Positions 1 to 12,400 of a DNA stretch of 64,000 bases are shown here, piece after piece (position 1 is the first letter of the stretch; every line of letters starts with the position of its first letter). Below the pieces are notes generated by a model. That model saw only the letters and a program-made list of their open reading frames with translations. It ran no database searches and was not told where the DNA came from. The DNA lies in the NCBI RefSeq assembly GCF_000003815.2, contig NC_049984.1:13312003-13376002 (forward strand), given 5' to 3'. The position numbers and the translations under genes were made by a program. This DNA comes from Branchiostoma floridae. Its lineage: Eukaryota; Chordata; Leptocardii; Amphioxiformes; Branchiostomatidae.

Positions 1-49
1 CCAAACCACCAGCCACCTTTTATTGATGATTTCTTGCTTCCTCCCCCAG

Positions 50-1216
50 TTTTGTCAACACCCCAGCCATTATTGTCTTGGAGCCTTCCACAGAATCCTA
101 CTACCTACCAGACACCCCCAGTGCAGGAATGGCACGGCCACAACTCAAGGGCTTCCTCAGAAAAGTCATCAGTGGTGATGCACCTGTGAGTCTTTTGTTG
201 TCCTAATTAGAATCATACATCTCTGCCAATGCATGTTGATGAACTGGTTGGAACATCATTTTCAACTCTCATGTCATGTGTCTATCTAAGCTTATGTCGT
301 AAAATACACAACTATGTTTGAAAATGACTTTACCGAGGCTGAATGATACTGTTGAAACTTCAAAAAGAGCAGAAATTGGTCAGAAATTTGCAGTAAGGGC
401 TGAAATTTGATCACCCTGTCTTCATTCTGCTCATTTCCATACATTTCTTGTTCTCCAGGCACATGGTGGGAACAGTATCTTACAGAGATTGAAACGAGTC
501 CTCTATGACTTCATCACAGGAGTCACGGTAGGTGGACATGTGCGCTTCATTTGTTACCTCTGTAAAATTGGAGGGTTTGTTTTCAGTCTGTGTGCTTGTT
601 TGTCTTGGTGTGTGTCCACAGTGATATGATTTGTAGAATGGCAAGACGTGAGGCCAAAGTAATGTAACAGAATACCTGGAGGTTTGGCCCAGATCCAATG
701 ATGTTCTATTCAGAACCAGGTCATGGCTACACCCACACAGTAATGTTAGGTTGTTAGAGGTACCAACTTACTTTGACTTTATTTTACTTGCAAACAGGTA
801 CCAACCTAGAGCTTGTTACAACAATGTTCAGCCAATTGTATCAGACTCTTGTGATTTCATGTAGCATTGTGGTGAAGGAGTTGTGTTTAAGCTTGTTTTT
901 ACTGAACTGTTCTGAACATACCACCAATAGAATAATAGTAATCAGACTCTAACAAAACAAACTGCACAACCAAGAGCCTTTGAACAGAACTATACCTTGC
1001 CCTGTCCAACAGTCGCTGTTCCGAGCGCAGCCTTTCATAGCCAGCATCCTGCTTGGCCTGCCCACCTTCGTGGTGTCATTCCTGTGCTATTCGCTCTGCA
1101 CCACCGAGGTTGTGGATGACATGGAGGATGAAGATGACTTGTCAGAGGATGAGAAAGAAGATGAGGACAAGATTGACAGGTATGAGGAGGTGTCAGGGCA
1201 CATGAAGAAAGAGTGA
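50..1216 (+). CDS. TMX3: TMX3, ER thioredoxin-related transmembrane protein (3' part)
   Basis: Three coding exons are visible: 50-185, 459-527 and 1013-1216, each bounded by AG and GT and joining in phase (GDAP/AHGGNS, then GVT/SLFRAQ). Upstream exons lie outside the window. The visible 135 residues match the C-terminal part of vertebrate TMX3. They comprise the end of the last thioredoxin-like domain, the conserved GGNSILQRLKRVLYD stretch, one membrane segment (FIASILLGLPTFVVSFLCYS), and an acidic cytosolic tail (EDEDDLSEDEKEDEDK) ending in HMKKE. That ending is a dilysine-type ER-retrieval signal, like the KKKD end of human TMX3. The family is an ER membrane PDI that oxidises or isomerises disulfides. 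The active-site CxxC is not in this window. Membership is recognised from remembered human sequence; exon edges are by eye. Confidence 0.9.
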
Positions 1217-1478
1217 CTTAAGACATGGACCATTTTAATATCCGTCTCATTTTCCTCTCATAGTAATAGCAGTTAGAATATTGTGGATTTAACTTACAAA
1301 GCTAAGAGGGAAACATTTAAGAGAAGGTATTACTGTGTTGTACCTTAATTTAAAAGCTGCTTTGTATTGTAAAAGTATATACCCAAGTAGTGTGTAGAAA
1401 GAAGTGATCATGACTGTAATGTAGTATTGACTGGAAGATTTGGATGGATGGTGGTCATATACCTGTGTGTAACATGAC

Positions 1479-1911
1479 TAGGGCTGGGTACCGGTACAGA
1501 AAATTCAGGTCCAGGTCCGGTTCAGGTCCAAAGGATCAGGTCCAGGTCCGGACCTGAACCTGGACCTAATTCAGTATGACTCATACCAATTGTCCATTTC
1601 ACTACAAAGAAATCTGTTTGGTGAAGTATTAAACTTACACTGGCGTTTTAAAATCATACAACGCTAACTGCACCTGTACGATTGACTGTAAACCTTGGTA
1701 GAAATTACTATAAACTCTACTCTACTTCACTCTTGTCATTTTCTTCCAACTGCAAGCGCCAAAACGTGTGAATGCCTGATAAAATAATATGTTAATTTTC
1801 TAATCGGTCCAACATCCGGTCCACCTAATTTTTTCAGGTCCGGTTTTTCTGGACCGGTCCAATAAGAAAAACCGGTTTTGTACCGGTACGCTGTACCGAT
1901 ACCCAGCCCTA
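1479..1911. mobile_element. hAT-type MITE with 8-bp target duplication
   Basis: The element starts TAGGGCTGGGTACCGG and ends with the near-perfect reverse complement, CCGATACCCAGCCCTA. The terminal inverted repeats match over about 21 bases with one mismatch. It is flanked on both sides by AACATGAC (1471-1478 and 1912-1919), an exact 8-bp target-site duplication as made by hAT transposases. The interior has repeated, partly palindromic CCAGGTCCGG motifs and no transposase, so it is non-autonomous. It sits just downstream of the TMX3 stop, probably in the 3' UTR. Confidence 0.9.
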
Positions 1912-3305
1912 AACATGACATTACAAGTCTGTTTGTATAAGAAGTAGTCAAATATCCCATGATTTGATATTTTGTAAAGAAGGGGATGATAGCAATCATG
2001 ATAATGTAAGAAAATTTGGACATGGTCATAGCCAAAATGAGTATTGTCTGATAGATAGTGTTTGATGTAGCATTTTGTACTACAGTATGAGGTTTGACGT
2101 ACATGTAGTTGCATGCACTCTATGGCCTGTGCAACTTGGTAATTGGAAGGGATGTTACAAAAGATGTGAACAGCATACTTGTGAGTGTAAGATGAAGTGT
2201 AATTGACTGGAGTGGACTGGAATCCACCACTGCACATTAATCATGTTCAAATTGACAACTTTGATCACAATTTTGTATTTAATATGTCATTGTTAACTTC
2301 AAGAATGCAATAACAAGGGAAAAATTGGCTGCTGATTTATCTTGTTTTTTAGTTTGAGACATTTGAACTATCCTCTTATTTAGTCTTAAGCCATAGACCA
2401 TTAGAATGCAATAATCCTATATGTTGCCATTTTGTGTGATATTGAACTAAACCCAATCAACTCATAGTCTTTCATATTATGTGCAAAGTACTTTAGTATA
2501 CAATGTATATACTATGGGCCTGCCAGCCAGAGCTGCAAGGTGCAACTGTGTTTATTACACAACTTAACTTTATACCAGTAGCTAGTTTGCATCAATAGTG
2601 ATTGGCTAGTGATCATGACAGGGCTATTTTTTTTCGTATTTTGTCTGCGTGGGTTACAATGTACAGATCTAGAAGGTAACACAACATCAATGACTGTACA
2701 CTATGTATAGTAAGATAAAAGCCTTTACAGGAGTGTACAATCAACATCAGTTTTTATCCAAGTACATGATACACAGTACACATATTGTAGTGTATTAAGA
2801 ACAGAAGTATGTTTTAGGTGTGACAGTGAGAAAATGATCAATTAGCAAAGTTGTTGCAGTCATTAGCATGCAAGGGAGCATAGGTAGGATTAAGGGGACT
2901 CACTCATGAAGGCTTACATCTGTTAATATATATCCATGAAATGTGTATCTTACAATTGTAAATTCTGATTTTATCCTTCCCTTTGGTACGTTTCAAAGTG
3001 TAGTTGTAACATGAATATGCACCAGGAGCACTGTCATACATATTGTTAATTTGTAACATCTGTGCTAGACAAGTCACCCCTTGTGTTCATGTTGGTATGT
3101 TTTTCAAGATGTTTGTTTAAGAAAGTGCCATCTGTGCTACAGCTTTTTTGTATAAACGAAATCGACCACCAGCTGGATTGTGTTTATTCTGAGCATTTTG
3201 CAACCCAAACTTAAGTTATTCCTATAGGTTGCAACAATTTCCTATATATTGCAACAATTTTGGTCTGTTTGTTATGTTGGTGTGTGTCCTTGATTGTATG
3301 TGACC

Positions 3306-3440
3306 GATCGTGATGATGTCACGGTGACGCAGTGGTAGGCAAAAAGCAGGTGTTTGGCAAAAGATTGATTTACATATTAACCGGTAATTTGAGCCGCTAA
3401 TTTGAATATCAATTTTTGTTCCAATCTACTGACGTCCTGG
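3306..3440 (+). repeat. Dispersed repeat, copy A (partner at 33603-33735)
   Basis: About 130 bp running from GTGACGCAGTGGTAGGC to CTGACGTCCTGGTAGGC. A clearly related copy lies in reverse orientation at 33603-33735. Both share the blocks GGCAAAAAGCAG, TGTTTGGCAAAA, GATTTACATATTAAC and ATCTACTGACGTCCTGGTAGGCA, with several mismatches and a small indel between them. No coding content is seen. The family is not recognised; it may be part of a SINE or MITE. Confidence 0.7.
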
Positions 3441-3505
3441 TAGGCAACAACCGTCCAATACCCCGGATATAAACAACAACAGCGATCGCTCATATTACAC
3501 ACTGT

Positions 3506-3625
3506 CAGTAGAGGGGCAGGAAGTGAGTGGGAAGATGACTGAAAAGTCAGAGTAGCAGGAAGTAGAGTTCAGAGGTGGTAGAACTAGTCGTGAATCAGAC
3601 AAGACAGTCCAATCCATCGGGTCAA
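3506..3625 (+). repeat. Dispersed repeat, copy A (partner at 41435-41550)
   Basis: A segment with GGAAGATGA, GCAGGAAG, CAGAGGTGGTAGAACTAGTC, AATCAGACA and ACAGTCCAA in this order. The same ordered blocks recur in direct orientation at about 41435-41550 inside a CEP76 intron. The copies are diverged and no ends can be fixed. The family is not recognised. Confidence 0.6.
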
Positions 3626-5822
3626 TGGAATAGGCATGGAGAGATATTGTTTTTGGTCTGTGTTTTTGCACTTTGAACTCAATTTGTGCAACAATCAGAA
3701 ATATGGAAGTCTCAACTATAATTCTATAGAAGGATTAATGACAAGGACTGTGTGTTTGTTGCCACATTTATTTGACATTGTACATGTAATGGTCCTAAAT
3801 TCTCCAGGGATTGTATCAGCTACACATGTAAGTCTACGAGAAGCCTAAATCATTTTCAGTGAAGTAAAAGTGACTAAGTTCAAATCATATCTTCACTTTT
3901 TAAATATACACTCATATCTTCAACAGAGATATTTTCAAAAATTGCAACCTTTCTGAGAAAATTTTACATCAGAACTTCAACTGACAGAACACTGGGTACA
4001 TTTGGCATTCAAATAATTGGTAATGGTATAACCTACACAGTAAAAATACAAGTAAAACTTTATCATAAAACAGATATTCTCCTTTAAAGAATGTTTCCAG
4101 CTACAATACAAGCCTAACGAGATAGGGCACAATAGATGTTTAAAAATAGCAGCATCATAAAGGAAAAGCTTATTAGACAAAATAAAATGGTACCAAAGTT
4201 TCAAAACCCACACAAATATTTCAAATTCAAACACACTACCATTGTAACAATGTCAATTGCATGGACAGTGATACCTAAAGATCGTTAACCGCTATGATTG
4301 TCCAACAATGCATTACTGTGAAGTTCCTTCTTTTCGTGTATGCTTCTAAACCAGGTTTGTTGTCACTTGTGTGGTTTACACATTGCTGGAAATGGTTGCC
4401 TTCTGAGGACAGGATATTCCAGACCATGGTATATATTTTGTTCATCATTAGAGCCAGTAAAAGTAGTTTATCATACCTCACAATAGAGTTAAATCTACTC
4501 TCCTCTTCACTTAATACTGTGAGAATATTGCAGCAAAATCTCTTATTATCTAAAGCTGATCTGTTGCAAGTCATATAATATATGTATTACTTATATAATG
4601 TCTGTAACATCATATTTTAAAAGTTTCTGGGCAAAGGCTTAAGTGTGAATTTGTGTAAGATACATTGATACAATATTTTTCATTCTCATATCATTCTGGT
4701 ATTCTCATAAACTAGGTAATCTCTCTTCCATTGAACTTATTTTACATTAATACATGTACCTTGAATTTCATCAACATAAGCAATGTCATTCTGGAGTTGA
4801 ACTATGACCTCCAACAGAAAAAAATTTTAGTTACCCAAATTTTCGACACATCTACTCCAGTCTTTATAAAGGAATGAGCAGCCTTCTGTGAAAAGTTGGA
4901 CTGAAAGATCCAGATCACTTAAGACTAGGTTCCTTCAAGACACAAACCCCAAGTTCAACAACCTCAGAAGTTTCAGCACACATACATGTACAGTAGCTTT
5001 AGAGTTAGACACTTGGTCTCATTGGACAATATACTGGACACAGAATCCGACTTTTTTGGCAGACAAAATTGGAGGATTTCAGGGCTTTATGATCATTCGT
5101 CAACGGAGATGGGGTACCATAGACTGTCTGCAACTTATGATCCACTGCTCATCGAGTCACATGTTATATCTGCATAACATGAAAACAGTGGATTGCTCAA
5201 ACCTTGACAAAGACTGGAGTTGGTCAGCCATAGATTTTGATAAGCCCAATTTTTGTGTTAGAAGTTACAGTTGAACTCTGATTCCCAATATTACATTGCG
5301 TAATATTCCAAATATATCTTCCAAATATCCATATGCCTTTACCTTGCAGTAATACTGTACTCTAGATAAGCTACATCTGCCTAACTACATTTCATAGAAA
5401 TGATTGGAGAGTTAGGCACCTACATTCAAGTTTCTCTAGACATCAAATCATCTATACATGATTACAATAACTAACATCACATTGTACCCATTGTCATGTG
5501 TATTGCTATTTAATATATTGTACATATATATTCATATGGAATATTATTACACAATGTCATTATAATATACAATACTGCCTTGGAATCAAATAGAAGGTAA
5601 CAGTGCTGCTTGTATATAAAACTAATAGTAAACAATTGCATAATTGTAGTAGATGTTTTGACTTAACGTTACTGGTAAATTGATGGAATAAAATATGATG
5701 GGACATGAATATTTGGGCACTTGAGAAGTATGCTGAGATATTCGTCCCTCCCTCCTGGTCCAAGGAACATTGTGATTTCATAACTGTTATAGTTTACCAG
5801 TAACCTACATAATCTACATGAC

Positions 5823-6380
5823 CAGGGGTGCCTAAGCATTTGTACAAATTTTATGAAAAATAGGCACTTTATATGAAACCATAACCTCCATGATGAAACC
5901 AAAAGTCATACAGGCTCAAGCTGCAGAAGCTGGAGAAGAAATGGTGATGCCAAAATGCAAGCCTGAGTAGCGTCTTGGTTAGTATACTGGGGCGGGGAGA
6001 GTATGGGAGCCCGGTAAACTACATTAACGTTTTATCAAACTAGGATAACACTCATACCAAGATGCAGCAAAGAGTAGTTCACAGGCTATCAAATGTGTCT
6101 TCGTGATGGCATAAGCTTCTCCAAGGCTTTCAAGTCAATGTATAGTGGGTAGAAACACTAAGAAATGTATCTTCTCCCAGTGGGGCTTTTTGGTCGGTTT
6201 GCATGAAAGGGTTTTTTGTAAAATTCATATATTGTCCTATAGTGCTTTGTGTGTTTTTTGTACAAGATTTATACAAATTCGCATAGTGATTTGTGCATTT
6301 TTCATATGGTTTGTTAAATTTCACATGTATTTTACATAAAATTCATACAAATTTCATAATATCTGCTTAGGCACCCCTGG
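5823..6380. mobile_element. Inverted-repeat element, CAGGGGTGCCTAAGC ends
   Basis: The left end CAGGGGTGCCTAAGC is matched by GCTTAGGCACCCCTG at the right end, and the similarity extends inward through TTTGTA and ATTTTATG blocks. The flanks read TACATGAC on the left and TACATGGT on the right. This is an imperfect 8-bp duplication and fits a hAT-type insertion. The interior is AT-rich with many TTCATA/ATACAAAT motifs and no transposase. It lies about 70 bp beyond the DSEL stop codon, so it probably forms part of the DSEL 3' UTR. Confidence 0.75.
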
Positions 6381-6445
6381 TACATGGTGACAGCATTATC
6401 ATTTGTACAAAATGTACCTTGTATGGCATTACTGAGCATTGATAA

Positions 6446-9400
6446 TCACGTCATGATGGTGATATAACCTAATTCACGCATGATTGGTCCACAGATCTCT
6501 TCAATGTCTTGGAGGTGCTCGGTCGGCATAGTTCTTTTCCACAGGTTCAAACTGTCCAGAGTCAGTCCTTCCTCAAAGGGTAAACTGTACATCTGAACTC
6601 TTGTGGCCTGTACCATTCTGTGCACTGTGGCAGGGGGGACAGGCACCCCCATAAATCTGTGTAAACTCTCTGTGCTCCCAAGGGGATCGGATACAATGTT
6701 CTCAAACTTTAGTAGCCTATAGTTTTGTGTGGGGAGAGCCTGTTTAAGCCGTAGTACAGCAGCCATGTTGGCAGCCCACACATGAGCCAGAAGTTTGTGG
6801 GGTTGCAGTTTAACATCCACCATAGCTAGACGCAGCTTTTCAAACTCAAATGCGTATCCCGTCTCCAGCCCACACTTGTTGTCATTCTGAAACATGGAAG
6901 TGACCTGTTCCAGTATACGTTTCTCCTTGTACATAAGAGAGTCCTTTGCTGTCATGGCGTGTACCCATGCCCTGGGGTCTCTGATCACGTGTATAATCCT
7001 ACTCTGGGACTTCAGCACACTATACATCCACTGCATTTTCAACGTCCAACTCCCGCTGCCCAAGTGCATCACTGCCTGAGCATTGGGGAAGTCGTCCAGT
7101 CTCTGTAACAAACCCGTGAGTTCAGCTTCGTAAGCATCAGTAGTAGATCTCGCCATTCTTAGTCGATCGCCCTCACTTTTTCTTGAGTTTGCCACTTCTG
7201 AATCCTTTTGCTTCTCCACATTCTTGGTTGGCTTCTTTTTGGCACTCCTCTTTTTGACACCCTTTTGAGCTCCTCCTGAATTTGCAAGGTGTTTTGTTTC
7301 TTTGAACCAATTCTTGAACTCCTCTCCCTGTAACTTGCGCCCGGCTGGGTGCCTAATCTGTTGTCGGTGCAGATGCAGCATAGGGTCCCTTGTAAAAGAC
7401 TGGAACCAACCCTCAAGCAGTGGAAACCTTTGCGAAGCTGCATCAGATGTTAGCCACTCACAAGCATCCAGAAATGAACCAGCTTCAAACTCCACTCGTG
7501 GTACTCCGACGTACTTGGACGGTACCTGGATGTACAAGAAGTCTGGATTCTCCATAAACATTTGGCTGAGGAGATCGCTCCCTGACCCTGGGAGAGAGGT
7601 TATAACAACTCTTGGAAGGGTTGTGTCCTTGACTGACAACTCGCGTAGACCTTCAGTACTAGTATCATCAGCAGAGGGACAAATGGACACGGGACAAACT
7701 GTCCACACAGCAATGATACACATGAGCCATAAAATTGTAAGAGTGAGGAAGACATAGTGAAATACTGTGGCTTGATGGGAGGTCAGCATCTGCCTCAAGA
7801 CAATGACAAGGGAAATCGAAATAAGGGTGATGACGAAGAACACATTAAAGGACACCCCGAGCTGAAAGGGTCTCTCGGTTGTGGCTCCTGCCACTGTCAT
7901 TTCCGTTTCTTTCACTCCAAACCTCACCTTCCTCCCATCCTTTACTACATGAGCATAACCGGGAAATCCCAAGTACGTTGCCCTGGCAACAGGATCCTGG
8001 TGCCTGGTTGCCATGGAAACGTGGTACGCTGATCCATTAGCTTTGAGCATCATTTGTACTCCATCTCGCTCACTGGCCACAAACTTGAACTCCTCCATCT
8101 TGAGGTTGGGTCCCATGAGAACATAGGCCATACGGGTGGTTGGTCTGGACAGGGACATGGTGATGTTAACATAATGTGTGATTCTCCTCTGGTACTCTGC
8201 CGGGTACTGCTCCGTTTCCAGCATCGGCCAGGGCGTATCCCCGCCATCGCTAACCCAAAACATCCGCAGATCTCCCACAGGCGTTTCCACCTTGGCTCCT
8301 CTGTAGTGGTGGAACTTGTAGGTCTGGAATATCTTGTCCACGTTGTGGAAGAATGCGGCCGACTGTTTGAGTCGGCTCTCTGGGGTCACCTCGATGTGGT
8401 CAACCACCAGCAGCAGTTCCTTATTAAGGAGCAGCAAGTTTCTGTACACACTCTTCAGGCCCATGGAGGGATGGTAGGCATGTGCTGCCTCACCACTGAT
8501 GTGCACCATGTCACCTGTAGGGAGAAACATTTGCATTACTCACAGGGAATATAGAGTAACAAAGGCATGCTTTTGGCAATGATACAGCAAGTATGAGTAT
8601 TGCAGTTACATTACTAGCATACATACAATAGCAGATGTGAAAATCATTGAAAGGGCATACACTCCTTGGCAGAGGTAACCATTCCAAGGATGCATGCCCA
8701 AAGGCTGTTGCAACTTGTTGTTACTGATCCTATACCATCAGATGTGCTGAGATAAGAACACATTTGTTGCTTGGAGAAGAAGATGTAAAAATTTTAGTCT
8801 TTATGTTGAAATGAGACAAACACAACAGTACAGGCAAGCTGCAGCCAGCCTCTACCAATTTTGCAGCTACACAAACACTTCCTTTCAGATTTGGCAACCT
8901 CCCACTGTTATTTCTTTGGATAAACCATCACACTGTTTGAACTGATGTTGTTATGTCTGCTCCATCTCTCCTTTTAGACATAACTGGACATAATCTTTGT
9001 TCAAAACTTTAAGATCCTTACTTTATCCGTGTTGTTATCCTGAGTTTCCATCCCTCTGAGAGTCTGACGAAAACATTTTGTTCAATGTTGTAAGAAGTGC
9101 TTTAACTGTCTTTCTGAGGACTTTCAGATGTTGATGTTTAATACTTCCCTAGTCCTGTAGGCGAGTGAGTTTTATGCCCTCCTACCTTTGCCAAATGATG
9201 TTCACCATTTCAAATTGAATCATACCAGTATACATATTATGTGCCTAAATATGTCAATGAGAACTACCAGGGTTTCCTTTTTGTCTGGCAGTGCCCAGTC
9301 CATTCTTTTCCTTACAAATCTAGGCTGTAAACCTTGGCAAGACCTAGTCAAGTCTACTTCATGATAAATGCAAGTTGCATATCAGGCTCAACCCGTTAGA

Positions 9401-12400
9401 CACTCAAGTGTCCTAAAATGTGACCTCCAGGTTAAACTACATAAGTCATTTTCTTCTAGATGTTACATGACAGTCTGGTGTCTGGGAGCTTTAAGTCTGT
9501 CAGTAAGTAGACTTTGCAGCAATATGCTACTTACTTGTTATTCGTCTAATGCTGCTTTGTCATCAGCCTAAACAAATTTAACACAAGTCTGACAAGTGTC
9601 TTCCTCTGTTGGGTAGACTTGAAAAATTGTACCTCTGAAACAAGTAATAAGATTGGAATCGCCTTACACTGGATATTTTATGACTCAATTTTCTTACAGC
9701 GAGGTCCCCAGCCAACTCTACTCATCTTCTTGTAAATGGACTGCACTATAAAATGTGTGCATGAACAAAAGAAGTATGGGATTCCCACTCTCGTAAACTC
9801 CGTTTTTATGGAGTCTAAAGGTAATCTGTAACCAGGTATTGATACTAGACGCCTTTCTGAAGCCGAGACAGCAAAGTGTGCGGGGAAAAAACGTTGACAC
9901 ATCACTACAGCAGTCATCGATCTATACAATGGAACTTTTATATAGCCTAGCAAGATAAGCAATATTGAAAGAAGAGTGTCTGCATGAAAGGATCCTGCCA
10001 ACACATAACAAGTTACTAATTCCCAAACCCTTCATAAGAACAAGACGTTATCTTTTTTAATGAACTAGCCTTACTGGCCCTGTTGAATCTACTCTTGTAT
10101 TCATAGGCCATGTGGCAAACCTATTCTGCAGATACCGACTTAACAAAATGTAGTGTGGTTCCTTCTGGGCAATCTAGCATTGAACTTCGAGGTACGAATA
10201 ATTTGTCAATATATTTAAACACTTTCAAATTAACTCATGAAAAGAAATACAGTGTTCCATAAAAGCGACGGTGAAGAACTTGCAGACAATGCTCAATTTT
10301 GAATAAGTGAGAACAAGCTACAGCTAACTGAGAAAGGCATGCAGGCCCCTGAGAGCTGGGTGTGGACTGATGTTCCCTCCGTTGTCTAATTTTAGAATAC
10401 CACAACATAAATGATGTTACAAGTTGGACAAAGGGTTGAACACTTGTCCGCACCTAGCTTTTCAAGATTGTTTGTCTAGTCAGCATAACCTGCCATGCTC
10501 TTCTTAGCTCTAAGGCCTTGGGAAAAGTAAGTTTAGGAGAAATCCCAATCTAAAGAAAGAGCCATGCTTAAGTTTCTTTACCCAGGTGCAACACCTGACC
10601 TTCTCAGTCAGTCTTGTATACAGTGGCAAATGTCCAAAGACAGTGTCAGCTAGTGAGGATGTTAAATCACTAGTCACTGTACATGTGCCTACTCATTTCA
10701 CACAGTCAAGGGAAGCATTTTGGAAGCCCTTCGCATAACTGGGTGATTGGAGAAGAACAAAACACAAGGTTATCGTCTGAAAAACCTAATATTTCTTCAT
10801 TTCAAAATCAATTCTACCTACCTTCCATATTCACATACATTCATTACTGTGGTACACGCATAGAAAATAAAAACTTAGACACCCATGCCATTTATTGGAC
10901 CCTTGGTGATGCTAATTACCCCTAAGTACATTTATTAAATCCAGAAGGATGTTCATTGAAGCCAGGGTAACCAGATTGTGGACCCTTGGGAGACGTAAAT
11001 AACGTAAATAACGAAATCCCTTCAAATTAAGTCATCTCCAAGCAGGATGCCATCTAATGATGCTGAAATATATGACGGTAATTTCATATGATATACTGTA
11101 AATGCATTTAAGTTCCCGGAGATTTAATTTTGCGGTAGTGGGAAAATGGACTTTTTGCGGTGGTTTTAATTTCGCGGTAACACCATGCACTGTAGTCTCT
11201 TACTGTTATGGAAAAATGTTCGCGGTGGTTTTAAATTCGCGGTGAAGCGACCGCTGCGAAAACCGCGAACATTAAACCACCGCAAAAGTTTCTGCATTGA
11301 CAGTACAATACATATTTTAAGTGGATTTGGTGTAAACCTGAGGTATGTACAATCTTGATAAGGCCTCTATAACAATGCATTATGAGATGTGATATTACAT
11401 TATTTATGTTTCCCATTACTTTTACAGTTTTTCACTGATGCCCACCCATAGAAATAGTTTGAGAGAAGCATCTTGCCATATCCAAGCCTGGGTGCTATGA
11501 CCACATAGGTATACCCACTGCAATACCCAACTGCAGCTGGTGCCGCATGTACTGGTCAGGTGAGATTCCTACACATTCCTCCCATGCCTCAGTCATGTGA
11601 CTTTTATCTAGTGGATCTCATTCCTAGTCTACTCATGACCCTCACCCAACTCTCAGGTGACTTCCATTCCATCCACAGATGGGCACCTTCTTCTATGGAT
11701 GCTAATTGGCCCATTTTTCTGCCAGATGAAAAATGCTAGACTGTCTCCTCTTTCCATTCCCTGGGAGCATGTACCCAGAATGGGAATCTAATGAACTGTT
11801 AAAACATCAAACAGTTACTGTGTTACAAGACAACTTATCAACACGCCATGACACATTCCAATTGAGGTATCATGCTACTCAGGGGCAAAGGGTGTCTAGA
11901 AATTGTTGACAGTTGACTTTGAAAATAGCCATTGACTTCAAAATGTTGCTGTGCTTAATTTGGTTCCATGATCTTGCTTTATATATGACATTTCCAGGGC
12001 AATAGAAACCTAAATCTTAATATAAAACAAATATCAACTAAAATTTCGTCAGAGAAATCAAAACCAGTGTGCTCGAACTACTTATGTAAAATCCCTAACA
12101 ATGTTATGCACTGATCATTCTGATAAGTTTGAACTGGAGTCAGCCCCTGTACTTACCTATTCTGGCCCATCAATGTATCAGAGCATGCTGGCCTGGATTG
12201 GAAAAGTCAGCTGCTGGCAGATACCAGACTTCACATGATTCAGAGTACATTAAAGAAAATCAATATAGTCTGACATTGGAGACCTATAACAGGAGAACTC
12301 GGTACGGTACCTATCACTATGGTGCATTAGGCAGGTACAGATGGGCGAAGAAGATCATAGGATAAGACTGAGTATATCGAGGTTTATATTGATAACCTCA

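Larger units (their letters stand above)
1217..6445. other. Convergent 3' flanks of TMX3 and DSEL
   Basis: No coding exon is supported here. The interval must hold the 3' UTR of TMX3 on the plus strand and of DSEL on the minus strand, but I could not fix either poly(A) site. It contains a hAT-type MITE (1479-1911), two segments with relatives elsewhere in the window (3306-3440 and 3506-3625) and a larger inverted-repeat element (5823-6380). The longest open frame, about 128 codons near 4888-5274 on the plus strand, has no recognisable domain and poor coding character. Confidence 0.6.

Noticed and set aside
4888-5274. 128-codon plus-strand frame between TMX3 and DSEL
   Set aside because: No domain, no plausible promoter, irregular composition; lies in the expected DSEL 3' UTR region on the opposite strand.
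12129-12365. Possible minus-strand exon ending at GTAAGTAC near 12150
   Set aside because: All frames upstream of the donor are interrupted by stops within a few dozen codons.
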